A stretch of DNA of 64,000 nt from Zeimonas sp032027205 (GTDB lineage Bacteria > Pseudomonadota > Gammaproteobacteria > Burkholderiales > Burkholderiaceae_E), in the NCBI GenBank assembly GCA_032027205.1, contig JAVSMN010000001.1:3351418-3415417 (forward strand), given 5' to 3'. Position numbers and translations under genes: made by a program. The notes below the pieces were generated by a model. It saw only the letters and a list, made by a program, of their open reading frames with translations, was not told the origin of the DNA and made no database searches. The first letter of the stretch is position 1, and each line of letters begins with the position of its first letter. This document shows positions 11,959 through 21,761 of the stretch, in pieces.

Positions 11959-13063
11959 TCAGACTCCCTGTTTGAGGCTCGCGGAGATGAACTCGTCGAG
12001 GTCGCCGTCGAGCACCGAGCGCGTGTCGCTGATCTCGACACCGGTGCGCAGGTCCTTGATGCGCGAGTTGTCGAGCACGTACGAGCGGATCTGGTGCCCC
12101 CAGCCGATGTCGGTCTTGCCGGCCTCGACCTTGTCCTGCTCGGCCTGCCGCTTGCGCAGTTCGAGCTCGTACAGTCGCGCGCGCAGCATGTCCATCGCCT
12201 CGTCGCGATTTCGATGCTGCGAGCGATCGTTCTGGCACTGCACGACGATGCCGGTGGGGTTGTGCGTGATGCGCACCGCCGACTCGGTCTTGTTCACGTG
12301 CTGCCCGCCGGCCCCCGAGGCGCGGTAGACGTCGATGCGCAGGTCGGCCGGATTGATGTCGACGGCGATCGAGTCGTCCACCTTCGGATAGACGAACACC
12401 GATGCGAACGACGTGTGCCGGCCGCCGCTCGAATCGAACGGCGACTTGCGCACGAGCCGGTGGATGCCGGTTTCGGTACGCAGGAATCCGTAGGCGTATT
12501 CGCCGTCGACGCGGATCGTGGCGCCCTTGATGCCGGCGACGTCACCGGGCGACTCCTCGAGCACTTCGGTGTCGAAGCCCTTGCGCTCGCAGTAGCGCAG
12601 GTACTGCCGCAGCAGCATCGCCGCCCAGTCCTGCGCTTCGGTACCGCCGGCGCCGGCCTGGATTTCCATGAAGCACGGGTTCGGGTCGGCCGGGTTCGAG
12701 AACATCCGGCGGAATTCGAGATCTTCCACCTCGGATTCGACGCTGCGCACGTCGGACTCGACGGCGATCAGCGTGTCATCGTCGTCCTCGGCCGCCGCCA
12801 TCCCGAACAGCTCGGCCGCGTCGGTCGTTCGTGCCTCGATCGACGTCAGGCGTTCGACGACCGCATCGAGCGACTTCTTCTCACGCCCGAGCGCCTGCGC
12901 GTGCGCCGCGTCGTTCCAGACGCCGGGGTCTTCGAGCTCGCGCTGGACTACTTCGAGACGCGTTTTCTTCGCGTCGTAGTCAAAGATACCTCCGCAACTC
13001 GCCCACGCGCGTGCGCAGGTCGTCGATCAGAGATTCGAGTTGGTTCTGGCGCTCGGCTTCCAT
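11959..13063 (-). CDS. prfB: Peptide chain release factor 2, made by programmed +1 frameshift
   Basis: RF2 releases the finished peptide at UAA and UGA. The gene is read in two frames: codons 1-27 run from ATG at 13063 to CTT at 12985-12983, an in-frame TGA follows (12982-12980), and a +1 shift then continues from GAC at 12981 to the stop at 11959-11961. The joined product is 367 residues, the normal length. The GGQ peptidyl-hydrolysis motif (GAGGQHVNKTES) and the SPF stop-codon-reading motif (RKSPFDSSG) are present. A conventional call would start falsely at 12801 and lose the first 87 residues. It lies 30 bases after recJ and 3 bases before lysS. Confidence 0.96.
12979..12994 (-). promoter_or_regulatory. 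prfB recoding (frameshift) site
   Basis: On the minus strand the site reads CGGAGGTATCTTTGAC. It contains the internal Shine-Dalgarno-like GGAGG, the slippery CTT, and the stop TGA in its weak C context, the same layout as the E. coli prfB site. When RF2 is scarce, the ribosome pauses at TGA and slips +1, so RF2 controls its own level. Confidence 0.95.
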
Positions 13064-13093
13064 GGGATGCGACGCATTGCGGAGAACCGACCA

Positions 13094-14908
13094 TTATAGG
13101 GGTAGCGCAGCTTCCGGCGTGTCGTCGTCGATCGCCTCGACTGCCTCGATCACCAGCCGCGCCGTGGCGACGCCGCGGTAGTCGTCGCGCACGAGCCGAT
13201 AGGCGACGCGCGAGCGCGCGGCGAGCGGCTCCGTGCGACCGAACGCGATCGCGTCGAGGCGCCGGCCGCAGCGCGTGCGTAACTCGACGCGCAGGTGACG
13301 CTCTGCGACCACCGCCTGCCGTGCGACGACGAACTCGTCGTGAAAGAGCGGCGGCGGAAAGGCCTGGCCCCACACCTCGGCATCCAGGCACGCGACGAGC
13401 GCGAGATCGATGCTCGCAGGCTCGAGCGGACCGTCGGTGAACAGCGACTGCGCGAAGCACGCCGGATCGGCGAAGGCCTGCACGGCGCGCTCGAACAGCG
13501 CGCTGAAGTCCTCGACGTGCTGCGCCCGGATCGTCAGGCCCGCCGCCATCGCGTGTCCGCCGAAGCGCAGCAGCAGGCCGGGCGACTTCTTGTCGATCCA
13601 GTCGAGCGCATCGCGCAGGTGCACGCCCGGAATCGACCGGCCCGAGCCGCGCAGCAGCGCGGCGTCGCCCGCCGATGGCGCGAGCGCGACCACCGGGCGG
13701 TGAACGCGATCCTTGATGCGCGAGGCGACGAGACCGACGAGCCCCTCGTGCCATTGGGACTGGTACAGGACGAAGGCGTTGCGCGACGCGGGCAGTGCCT
13801 CGAGGCCATCGAGCGCGGCCAGCGCCTGTTCGCGCATCGTTCGTTCGATGCCGCGCCTTTCCCGGTTGATCGCGTCGAGTGCGATCGCCAGTTCGTGCGC
13901 GCGCGACTCGTCGTCGGTGAGCAGGCACTCGATGCCCAGCGAGATGTCGGCGAGGCGGCCGGCGGCGTTGATGCGCGGCCCGACTGCGAAGCCCAGGTCG
14001 GCGCTCGTCGCGCGCTGCGCGTCGCGGCCGGCCACGTGCAGCAGCGAGCGCACGCCGGCGTGCGATCGCCCGGCGCGGATCCGCTGCAGGCCGGCGGCGA
14101 CCAGTCGCCGGTTGTTCTCGTCGAGCGGGACGAGGTCGGCAATCGTGCCGATCGCGACGAGGTCGAGCAGCGACTGCAGCGGCGCGCGCGCCGCCGCCGA
14201 AGCGGGGTCGCGCGTGCGCAACTCGGCGCGCACCGCCAGCAGCAGGTAGAACGCAACGCCTACGCCGGCGAGATTGCGGCTCGCGAAGGGGCAACCCGGC
14301 TGGTTCGGATTCACGATCGCGTCGGCGTCAGGCAGCCGCTCGCCGGCGAGGTGGTGGTCGGTGACGATCACGCGCATGCCGAGCGCGCGGGCAGCGCTCA
14401 CGCCGTCGACGCTGGCGATGCCACTGTCTACGGTGATCAGCCAGTCGGGACGGCCGAGCCGCGGGTGCGCTGCGGCGAGTTCGACGATCGGCACCGAAAG
14501 CCCGTAGCCGTGCTCGAAGCGGTTCGGCACGAGGTAATCGACGCGATCGGCGCGCGCGCCGAGCAGCCGCAGTCCGCGCAGCGCGACCGCACAGGCGGTG
14601 GCGCCGTCGCAGTCGTAGTCGGCGACGATGCACAGGCGCTCGCCGGTTTCGATCGCATCGGCGAGCAGCCGGGCGGCATCCGCGATGCCCTTCATCGGCT
14701 GTGGGGGCAGCAGCCTCGCGAGGTCGCGCGAAAGCGCGGCGGCATCGTCGATGCCTCGCGCCGCGTACAGGCGGGCCAGCACCGGCGCAATGCCGGCGTC
14801 GATCAGTCTGCCCTGCGCTTCGATCGAAGCGACGCGCGCGACGATGCGAGGGGTCGGGTTCACGCTCACCGCGTTCGCCGGGCGTTCACTGCGTTCCGCC
14901 ACGTTCAC
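13094..14908 (-). CDS. recJ: Single-stranded-DNA exonuclease RecJ
   Basis: A 5'-to-3' exonuclease of recombination and mismatch repair. The DHH-family motifs are visible: ADYDCDGATA (DYDCDG about residues 97-102), VTDHH (DHH about 184-186), and the DHHA1 region with LLLRFGGHAMAAGLTI, followed by a C-terminal OB fold. I place the start at the GTG 14908 because it overlaps the TGA of the gene before it as GTGA, a normal coupling arrangement; this gives 604 residues, a little longer than usual, and a GTG at 14869 would give 591. prfB follows after 30 bases. Confidence 0.93.
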   Translation of the reverse strand: MNVAERSERPANAVSVNPTPRIVARVASIEAQGRLIDAGIAPVLARLYAARGIDDAAALSRDLARLLPPQPMKGIADAARLLADAIETGERLCIVADYDCDGATACAVALRGLRLLGARADRVDYLVPNRFEHGYGLSVPIVELAAAHPRLGRPDWLITVDSGIASVDGVSAARALGMRVIVTDHHLAGERLPDADAIVNPNQPGCPFASRNLAGVGVAFYLLLAVRAELRTRDPASAAARAPLQSLLDLVAIGTIADLVPLDENNRRLVAAGLQRIRAGRSHAGVRSLLHVAGRDAQRATSADLGFAVGPRINAAGRLADISLGIECLLTDDESRAHELAIALDAINRERRGIERTMREQALAALDGLEALPASRNAFVLYQSQWHEGLVGLVASRIKDRVHRPVVALAPSAGDAALLRGSGRSIPGVHLRDALDWIDKKSPGLLLRFGGHAMAAGLTIRAQHVEDFSALFERAVQAFADPACFAQSLFTDGPLEPASIDLALVACLDAEVWGQAFPPPLFHDEFVVARQAVVAERHLRVELRTRCGRRLDAIAFGRTEPLAARSRVAYRLVRDDYRGVATARLVIEAVEAIDDDTPEAALPL

Positions 14909-16017
14909 TGCGCGCGCTCGAGCAGCGTTTCGCGCGTGACCGAGCGCCACGGCTTGAAGCGATCGGCGCTGGCGAAGACGAGCTCGATGCATTCGCGCTC
15001 GCCGGTCAGCACGAGGCGGATCGGCGCGGCGTCCTTCGCCCAGCCTTCGAACCAACGGTCGAAGGCGAGCCACGCGTCGTTCCAGCCTTCGGCGTCGCCT
15101 TCGGCGAGCGTCTCCTTCCAGAAACCCGCATCGACGAGCGTGTGCTGCGCGGGGAGGGCGCCGGCATCGAAGGCTTCGACTTGCGACCCGGCGCGGCGCG
15201 CGAGCCCGGCCACCGCGGGGTCGTCGGTACGCACCGATTCGAAGGGCCGGGCGGTTGCGGCGCCCGCGCGGCCCTCGAGCCACACGCCGCTGACCGGCAG
15301 CCGGCCTTCGCGAACGCGGTCTTCGTTCAGCGGATGCTCGAACCACGCCATCTGCACGAGATTCTCGAAAGCCCGCCAGCGCGACGCGGCTTCGCCCTGC
15401 GGTTGCCAGGCCGAGACGTTGCGTCCGCTCGCCACGCGCGCGCTCGGCGCGCGCAGCGCGGCGAATTCGGCGAGCGTCGCGCGGGCTCGGTCGTCGTGCG
15501 CGTCGATGCGCCACGCGTCGGCGCGCGCCGCAACGAGCTCGAGCGCATCCTCGGCGAGCCAGCGGTTCGCCGCGGCCGCGAGCGTGCGCGCCTCTTCGTC
15601 ATCGAGCGTAGAGCGAGCGGGCGGCGCGAGCACCAGGTGATCGAGCCCCAGATGCAGGTGCACGGGACGAACGACGAGCGGCGCTTCGTCGCTGCTCCCG
15701 ACGCGAGGAAGCGCGCAAGCGGCAACGGTGCCGTCGAGCGCGAAATGATCGCGCAGCCATCGTTCGTCAGGGAGCTCGGCCGGCGCCGCATCGTCGTTGC
15801 GCTCGCGCGCGACGATGCGCGCGCGGCGCAGGCGTTGCGCGAAGGTGGATGCGCGCGGAAGCGGAGCAAGGCGTGCCGCGGATGCGTCGCGCATGCGGTC
15901 GCGCAACTGCGTGGCGGCGAGCGCCGACGGAGGCGCGCCGGCGGGATCGGCTTCGAGCGCGGCCCGCTGCGCGCCGGGAGGCGCCAATGCGCCGGCGCAC
16001 AGAATCGTGAGAGTCAC
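14905..16017 (-). CDS. RpfE-like conserved protein of unknown function
   Basis: A 370-residue, alanine-rich soluble protein without a recognised catalytic motif. Its place directly before recJ, prfB and lysS matches the position of rpfE in the rpf cluster of Xanthomonas and of similar genes in betaproteobacteria, some of which are annotated as phosphoglycerate-mutase-related; the middle segment VRPVHLHLGLDHLVLAPP and the acidic/tryptophan-rich C terminus are the most conserved-looking parts. No signal peptide or membrane helix is convincing. Its stop overlaps the recJ start by four bases, so the two are translated together. The naming rests mostly on context. Confidence 0.65.
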   Translation of the reverse strand: MTLTILCAGALAPPGAQRAALEADPAGAPPSALAATQLRDRMRDASAARLAPLPRASTFAQRLRRARIVARERNDDAAPAELPDERWLRDHFALDGTVAACALPRVGSSDEAPLVVRPVHLHLGLDHLVLAPPARSTLDDEEARTLAAAANRWLAEDALELVAARADAWRIDAHDDRARATLAEFAALRAPSARVASGRNVSAWQPQGEAASRWRAFENLVQMAWFEHPLNEDRVREGRLPVSGVWLEGRAGAATARPFESVRTDDPAVAGLARRAGSQVEAFDAGALPAQHTLVDAGFWKETLAEGDAEGWNDAWLAFDRWFEGWAKDAAPIRLVLTGERECIELVFASADRFKPWRSVTRETLLERAQ

Positions 16018-16108
16018 TGCCGGATTCTAGGTCAATTTTCTGTGGCAAACTGCGGCCTCCGCCGAATCGAATCGCGGTCCCGCCGCCCTCACGACGGCGC
16101 ACCCGCCG

Positions 16109-17361
16109 ATGTCCCTTCCATACGAACTCTTCATCGGCCTGCGTTACACCCGGGCCAGCCGCCGGGCGGGTCGACGCAACGGCTTCATCTCGTTCATCTC
16201 CACGCTGTCGATCGCCGGCATCGCGCTGGGCGTGGCCGCGCTGATCATCGTGCTGTCGGTGATGAACGGCTTCCAGAAGGAAGTGCGCGACCGCATGCTG
16301 TCGGTGCTCGCGCACGTGGAGATCTTCGCGGCCGGCGCGCCGATGCTCGACTGGCGTTCGGTGCTCGAGCAGGCCGAGCGCAACCCGCGCGTCGTCGCCG
16401 GCGCCCCCTACGTTTCCGGGCAGGCGATGCTCACCCACGACGACAGCGTGCGCGGCGTGCTGGTGCGCGGCATCGACCCGGCGATCGAGCCGCGCGTCGC
16501 CGACTTCGCGAAACACATGCTGCGCGGAAACCTGGACGACCTGACGCCGGGCTCGTTCAGCGTGGCCGTCGGCCGCGAACTGGCGAACCAGCTGCTGCTC
16601 GAGGTTGGCTCGAAGATCACGCTGATCGCTCCGCAGGGCACGGCAACGCCGGCCGGGCTGGTGCCGCGGCTGCGCCAGCTCACCGTCGTCGCCATATTCG
16701 TTTCCGGCCACTACGAATACGACACGAGCCTGCTGCTGATGAACCTGGAGGACGCGGCGAAGCTCTTTCGGGTGGAGGGCGTCACCGGCGTGCGGCTGAA
16801 AACGACCGACATGCTCGAGGCGCCGCAGATCGCGGCCGAACTCGCGGCGTCGCTCGGGCCCGACGTCTACGTACGCGACTGGTCTTCGGAGAACCGCAAC
16901 TGGTTCGCCGCCGTGCAGATCGAGAAGCGGATGATGTTCATCATCCTCACGTTGATCATGGCGGTGGCCGCGTTCAACCTCGTGTCGATGCTGGTGATGA
17001 CGGTCACCGACAAGCAGTCCGACATCGCGATCCTGCGCACGCTCGGCGCGACGCCGCGCAGCATCATGCGCATCTTCGTCGTGCAGGGCGCCTCCGTCGG
17101 CCTGCTCGGCACGCTGATCGGCATCCTGGTCGGCGTCGTCGTTGCGCTGAACATCGGCGGCGTCGTCGGCTTCCTCGAGAACCTGTTCGGCTTCCAGGTG
17201 CTGCCGAAGGGGATCTATTTCATCAACCACCTGCCCAGCGACCTGCGCTGGCCCGACGTGACGACGATCGGCCTGACCGCCTGCGTGCTGGCTTTCGCGT
17301 CGACCTTGTACCCGAGCTGGCGCGCCTCGCGCGTGCGGCCCGCCGAGGCGTTGCGCTACGA

Positions 17362-17365
<4 letters not shown>
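16109..17365 (+). CDS. lolC: Lipoprotein-releasing ABC transporter permease
   Basis: A 418-residue inner-membrane subunit of the Lol system, which lifts mature lipoproteins out of the inner membrane and gives them to LolA. It shows one N-terminal membrane helix (about residues 28-52), the conserved VMNGFQKEVRDRML stretch after it, a large periplasmic domain, and three C-terminal helices ending with WRASRVRPAEALRYE. The start codes MSLPYELFIGLRYTR, typical of LolC/LolE. Its last codon overlaps lolD as ATGA. No second permease lies in the operon, so it may form a homodimer or pair with a LolE encoded elsewhere. Confidence 0.93.
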
Positions 17366-18102
<737 letters not shown>

Positions 18103-18160
18103 AGCGGGGCGGGATGCCTGCGGGCGCACCGGCGAGGACCCGATCTGCGCAGGGAAAGCC

Positions 18161-18955
18161 GTGCTGATCGACACGCACTGTCACCTGGATGCGACCGAGT
18201 TCGACGCGGATCGCGACGCGGTGCTCGCGCGCGCGTTCGCGGCAGGTGTCCAGGCGATCGTCGTCCCCGCGGTCGCGCCGTCGAATCACGAAGCGGTGCG
18301 CGCGCTCGCCGCGTCCGACCGACGCCTGGCGTACGCACTCGGCATCCATCCGCTGTTCGTCGAACAGGCGAGCGGCGACGATCTCGCCCGACTGCGCGAG
18401 CGCATCGCGTCTTCGATCGCCGACGAAGGTCTTGTCGCCATCGGCGAGATCGGGCTCGATTTCTTCGTCGAAGGGCAGGATCGCGAACGCCAGCAGCGTT
18501 TCCTCGCGGAGCAGTTGCGCATCGCGCGCGACTTCGAGCTGCCGGTGCTCCTGCACGTGCGGCGCGCACACGACCTCGTGCTCGCGCAATTGCGCCGCGT
18601 GCGGCCACTGGCCGGCATCGCACATGCCTTCAACGCCAGCCTCCAGCAGGCGACGCAGTACCTCGAGCTGGGCTTCGTGCTCGGCTTCGGCGGCGCGATG
18701 ACCTACGACCGCGCGCTTCGCATTCGCCGACTGGCGAGCGAGCTGCCGGCGGACGCACACGTGCTCGAGACGGACGCGCCCGACCTTGCACCGGAATGGG
18801 TCGCACGCCAACGCAACGAGCCCGCGCAGCTCGCGCGCATTGCCGACGCGTTCGCCCGCTTGCGCGCGGTTCCCCGCGAGCAGGCGATCGCGCAGACCGC
18901 TGCCAATGCGTTGCGCGTGTTGCCGCGGCTCGCCCGCAGCGTAAACGGGCCCTAG
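18161..18955 (+). CDS. TatD-family metal-dependent hydrolase
   Basis: A 264-residue TIM-barrel hydrolase of the TatD family; characterised members are metal-dependent DNases or 3'-5' exonucleases linked to DNA repair. The metal ligands are in DTHCHLD (residues 4-10), the glutamate of IGEIGLDF, the histidines of LLHVRRAHD and IAHAFNAS, and the aspartate of LETDAPDL. The GTG start follows an AGGGAAA ribosome site. It is more divergent than E. coli TatD/YcfH and may be closest to the YjjV subgroup. Biological substrate unknown. Confidence 0.87.
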   Translation: MLIDTHCHLDATEFDADRDAVLARAFAAGVQAIVVPAVAPSNHEAVRALAASDRRLAYALGIHPLFVEQASGDDLARLRERIASSIADEGLVAIGEIGLDFFVEGQDRERQQRFLAEQLRIARDFELPVLLHVRRAHDLVLAQLRRVRPLAGIAHAFNASLQQATQYLELGFVLGFGGAMTYDRALRIRRLASELPADAHVLETDAPDLAPEWVARQRNEPAQLARIADAFARLRAVPREQAIAQTAANALRVLPRLARSVNGP

Positions 18956-19018
18956 TCCTGGCCTCCTAGGCGATCGGAGCGATGCCGCGCGCGCGAGCGC
19001 GCACCTAGCATCGGGGCG

Positions 19019-21589
19019 ATGCGCCTGCCGGGTTCGCTCCTCGCCTCCGTACCGCTTCCCGCGGCGGTCGTCGTCGCCGCGATCGCCGTGCACCGCATGC
19101 CCGCGCTACCGCCGCGCGGGCTCGCCTGGGCGCTGCTCGCTGCAGGGGTCTGCGCGGCGTTGGCCTCGGCGCTTGGTAGGGGCGCGCTGCGCTGGATGGC
19201 GATCCTCGCGGCGGCGGCCGGCGGAACGCTGGTCGCTGCCGATTCGGCGATGTCGAAGCGGATCGACGCCGCGCAGGAGGGGCGCGACTTCGTCGTCGTC
19301 GGACGCGTCGTCTCGATGCCGCTGCTCGACGAGCGTTCGACGCGCTTCGTCTTCGATATCGACGACTGCCCTGATGCCAGCCCCGATTGTCCGCGCGGCG
19401 CCCGCATCCGCCTCGGTTGGCACGCCTTCGACGAACGCTCGAAGCCGATGCGCGTGCAGCCCGGCGAGCGCTGGCGCTTCACCGTGCGGCTCAAGCGAGT
19501 GCACGCGTTGCACAACCCGAACGCCTTCGACGCCGAACTGCGCTCGCTCGAAGAGGGCATCGCGGCCAACGGAACCGTGCGCGGCCAGCGCAAGGGATCG
19601 ATCCCGAACGAACGCCTCCACGGAATCGAATGGAGCCTTCCGGTGGCGTTCGAACGAGCGCGCATGCATCTGCGCGCAGCGATGCGGGCGGCACTCGCCG
19701 ATGCGCGGCCGGAAGCGGCCGACGTGCTCGTCGCGCTCGTCGTCGGCGATCAGGCGGCGATTGGCACTCGCTGGTGGGACGCCTTCAACCGCACCGGCAT
19801 CGGCCACCTGATGTCGATCTCCGGCCTACACATCACGATGCTCGCCGGAATCGCGGTCGCCGTTGCGCGCCGGCTGCTGCATACGCGCGCCGCGGCGGCC
19901 AGCGGCCTGCTGCTGCGCTGGCCGGCACGCCGCCTTGCGTGGCTGATCGGCGTGCTCGTCGCTTTCGTTTATGCCGGCATTGCGGGCTGGGGAATCCCCG
20001 CGCAGCGCACCTGCTGGATGCTGGCCGTCGCCGGCGTCTCGCTCTTCACCGGACGCACGCGCTCGATCTCGCGGGTGCTCGCGCTGGCCGCCGGCGTGGT
20101 CACTGTGTTCGATCCCTGGGCGCCGCTGGCAGCCGGCTTCTGGCTCTCGTTCGCCTCGGTGGCAGCGATCGCGTGGTGCGGGGCCGGCGGTCGCGCGCGC
20201 GATTCTCGCGGCGCGCCGGCGCGCGGGCGGCGCATCGCCGCGGCGCTCGCCGAGGCGATCCGCACGCAATGGGCCGCCTCGCTCGCGCTCGTCCCGCTGG
20301 GCGCGTTGTTCTTCGCGAGCGTGTCGCTCGTCGGGCCGCTCGCCAACGCCTTCGCCATTCCGCTCGTCTCGGCGCTGGTCACGCCGCTGGCCATCGGCGC
20401 GACGGCGCTGCTGCCCTGGTTGCCGGCCGTCGGCGAGCCGATGCTCGCCGTCGCCGCGACGGCCACGGCATGGTTGCTGGATGCGATCGCGCTGCTGTCG
20501 GATTCGCCGTGGGCGATCGCGGTCGTCGCGTCCCCATCGGCAACGGCGCTCGTCGCCTGCGTTTCCGCAGTGGTAGTGCTGCTCGCGCCGGTGCGCATCG
20601 CGTCGCGCGAGCTGGCCTTCGCGGGCCTGTTGCCGATGCTCGGCGCTTCGACCCACGCGCCGCCCGCCGGCGCGCTGCGCGTCGTGGCGCTCGACGTCGG
20701 GCAGGGCAGCGCGGTGCTCGTCGAGACCGGCGGGCGTCGCCTGCTGTACGACGCGGGTCCGGCGTGGGGCGGCGATTCGGAAGCCGGAGCGCGCGTGATC
20801 CTGCCCTACCTGCGCGCGCGCGGCATCGACCGCGTCGATGCGATCGTCGTCTCGCACCTCGATTCCGACCACTCGGGCGGGCTGCCGAGCCTGCTGCGCG
20901 GATTGCGCTACGACTGGGTCGGCGGAACGCTTCCGGCCGGCCATGCGGCGCGCAACGCCGGACGTCCCTTCGTCGATTGCGTGCGCGGTCACGCATGGCG
21001 CTGGGACGACGTCCACTTCGAGGTGCTGCACCCCGGTCCGGAGAAGCCGCGCGGCGTGCGTTCGCCGACCAACGCCTCGAGCTGCGTGCTGCGCATCTCG
21101 GCGCCGGCGGCCACGGTGCTGCTCGCCGGGGACCTCGAAGCGGGGCAGGAGCGGGCGCTCGTCGAGCGCTTCGGCGCCGAGGGCGTGCGCGCCGACCTGC
21201 TGCTCGCGCCCCATCACGGCAGCAACTCATCGTCGAGCGCGGCATTCCTCGCTGCGGTGGCGCCGCGCCACGCGATCGTGCAGAACGGCTATCGCAACCG
21301 TTTCCGCCATCCGGCCGATCGCGTCGTCGACCGCTATCGCGCGGCCGGGATCGAACTGCTGCGCAGTGATCGCGACGGTGCGATCACCATCGAATATGGG
21401 CGCGCCGAGGATCCGCGGATTGCACGCTCGCGGATCGATGACCGCCGCTACTGGCGAGTGCGCCTGGTGGACGACCTGCCGGTGCCACCTCGGGCCGCTC
21501 GGCATTGCAGCATCGAGGATTGCCCCGCCCGACGACGCGCAAGCGAGAAATCGTTGTCGACGACGAAAACCGCGAGTAGTCTGGAATGA
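19019..21589 (+). CDS. comEC: DNA uptake channel ComEC/Rec2
   Basis: An 856-residue inner-membrane protein that carries single-stranded DNA into the cytoplasm during natural transformation. The N-terminal helices are followed by a DUF4131-type OB fold (about residues 85-180), the Competence domain with GIGHLMSISGLHITMLAG and many helices (about 235-540), and a C-terminal metallo-beta-lactamase-like domain (about 555-790) with LDVGQGSAVLVETGG, SHLDSDHSGG and APHHGSNSSSS; the metal-binding residues are intact, which fits the nuclease role proposed for this domain. The last 50 residues are basic and not part of the fold. Its presence suggests, but does not prove, competence. Confidence 0.94.
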   Translation: MRLPGSLLASVPLPAAVVVAAIAVHRMPALPPRGLAWALLAAGVCAALASALGRGALRWMAILAAAAGGTLVAADSAMSKRIDAAQEGRDFVVVGRVVSMPLLDERSTRFVFDIDDCPDASPDCPRGARIRLGWHAFDERSKPMRVQPGERWRFTVRLKRVHALHNPNAFDAELRSLEEGIAANGTVRGQRKGSIPNERLHGIEWSLPVAFERARMHLRAAMRAALADARPEAADVLVALVVGDQAAIGTRWWDAFNRTGIGHLMSISGLHITMLAGIAVAVARRLLHTRAAAASGLLLRWPARRLAWLIGVLVAFVYAGIAGWGIPAQRTCWMLAVAGVSLFTGRTRSISRVLALAAGVVTVFDPWAPLAAGFWLSFASVAAIAWCGAGGRARDSRGAPARGRRIAAALAEAIRTQWAASLALVPLGALFFASVSLVGPLANAFAIPLVSALVTPLAIGATALLPWLPAVGEPMLAVAATATAWLLDAIALLSDSPWAIAVVASPSATALVACVSAVVVLLAPVRIASRELAFAGLLPMLGASTHAPPAGALRVVALDVGQGSAVLVETGGRRLLYDAGPAWGGDSEAGARVILPYLRARGIDRVDAIVVSHLDSDHSGGLPSLLRGLRYDWVGGTLPAGHAARNAGRPFVDCVRGHAWRWDDVHFEVLHPGPEKPRGVRSPTNASSCVLRISAPAATVLLAGDLEAGQERALVERFGAEGVRADLLLAPHHGSNSSSSAAFLAAVAPRHAIVQNGYRNRFRHPADRVVDRYRAAGIELLRSDRDGAITIEYGRAEDPRIARSRIDDRRYWRVRLVDDLPVPPRAARHCSIEDCPARRRASEKSLSTTKTASSLE

Positions 21590-21609
21590 TCGGGCGATGG
21601 GAGAGAAAA

Positions 21610-21726
21610 ATGTGGACGCGAGTTCTTTTTCTCGCTTTCCTGATTCTCTCGATCCTGGTGCCGAACACCGTCTCCGCATGTCCGGAAGGGTACAAGCCCT
21701 GCGGCAAATACTGTTGCCCGAAATGA
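21610..21726 (+). CDS. Small exported cysteine-rich peptide (38 aa)
   Basis: A short gene with a strong ribosome site (GGGAGAG six bases before ATG 21610). It codes a basic-then-hydrophobic export signal of 23 residues ending NTVSA, then the mature segment CPEGYKPCGKYCCPK, in which four of fifteen residues are cysteine (24, 31, 35, 36). VSAC also fits a lipobox, so Cys24 could be lipidated instead of the signal being cut by signal peptidase I. It lies 20 bases after comEC and 35 bases before a membrane-anchored hypothetical gene. I know of similar tiny CP-G-CG-CCP proteins but of no assigned role; a disulfide-bonded or metal-binding periplasmic peptide is the likely form. Confidence 0.7.
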   Translation: MWTRVLFLAFLILSILVPNTVSACPEGYKPCGKYCCPK

Positions 21727-21761
21727 CCCCTCGGTAACGCCGATAGCCAGGGCGGTGAGTC

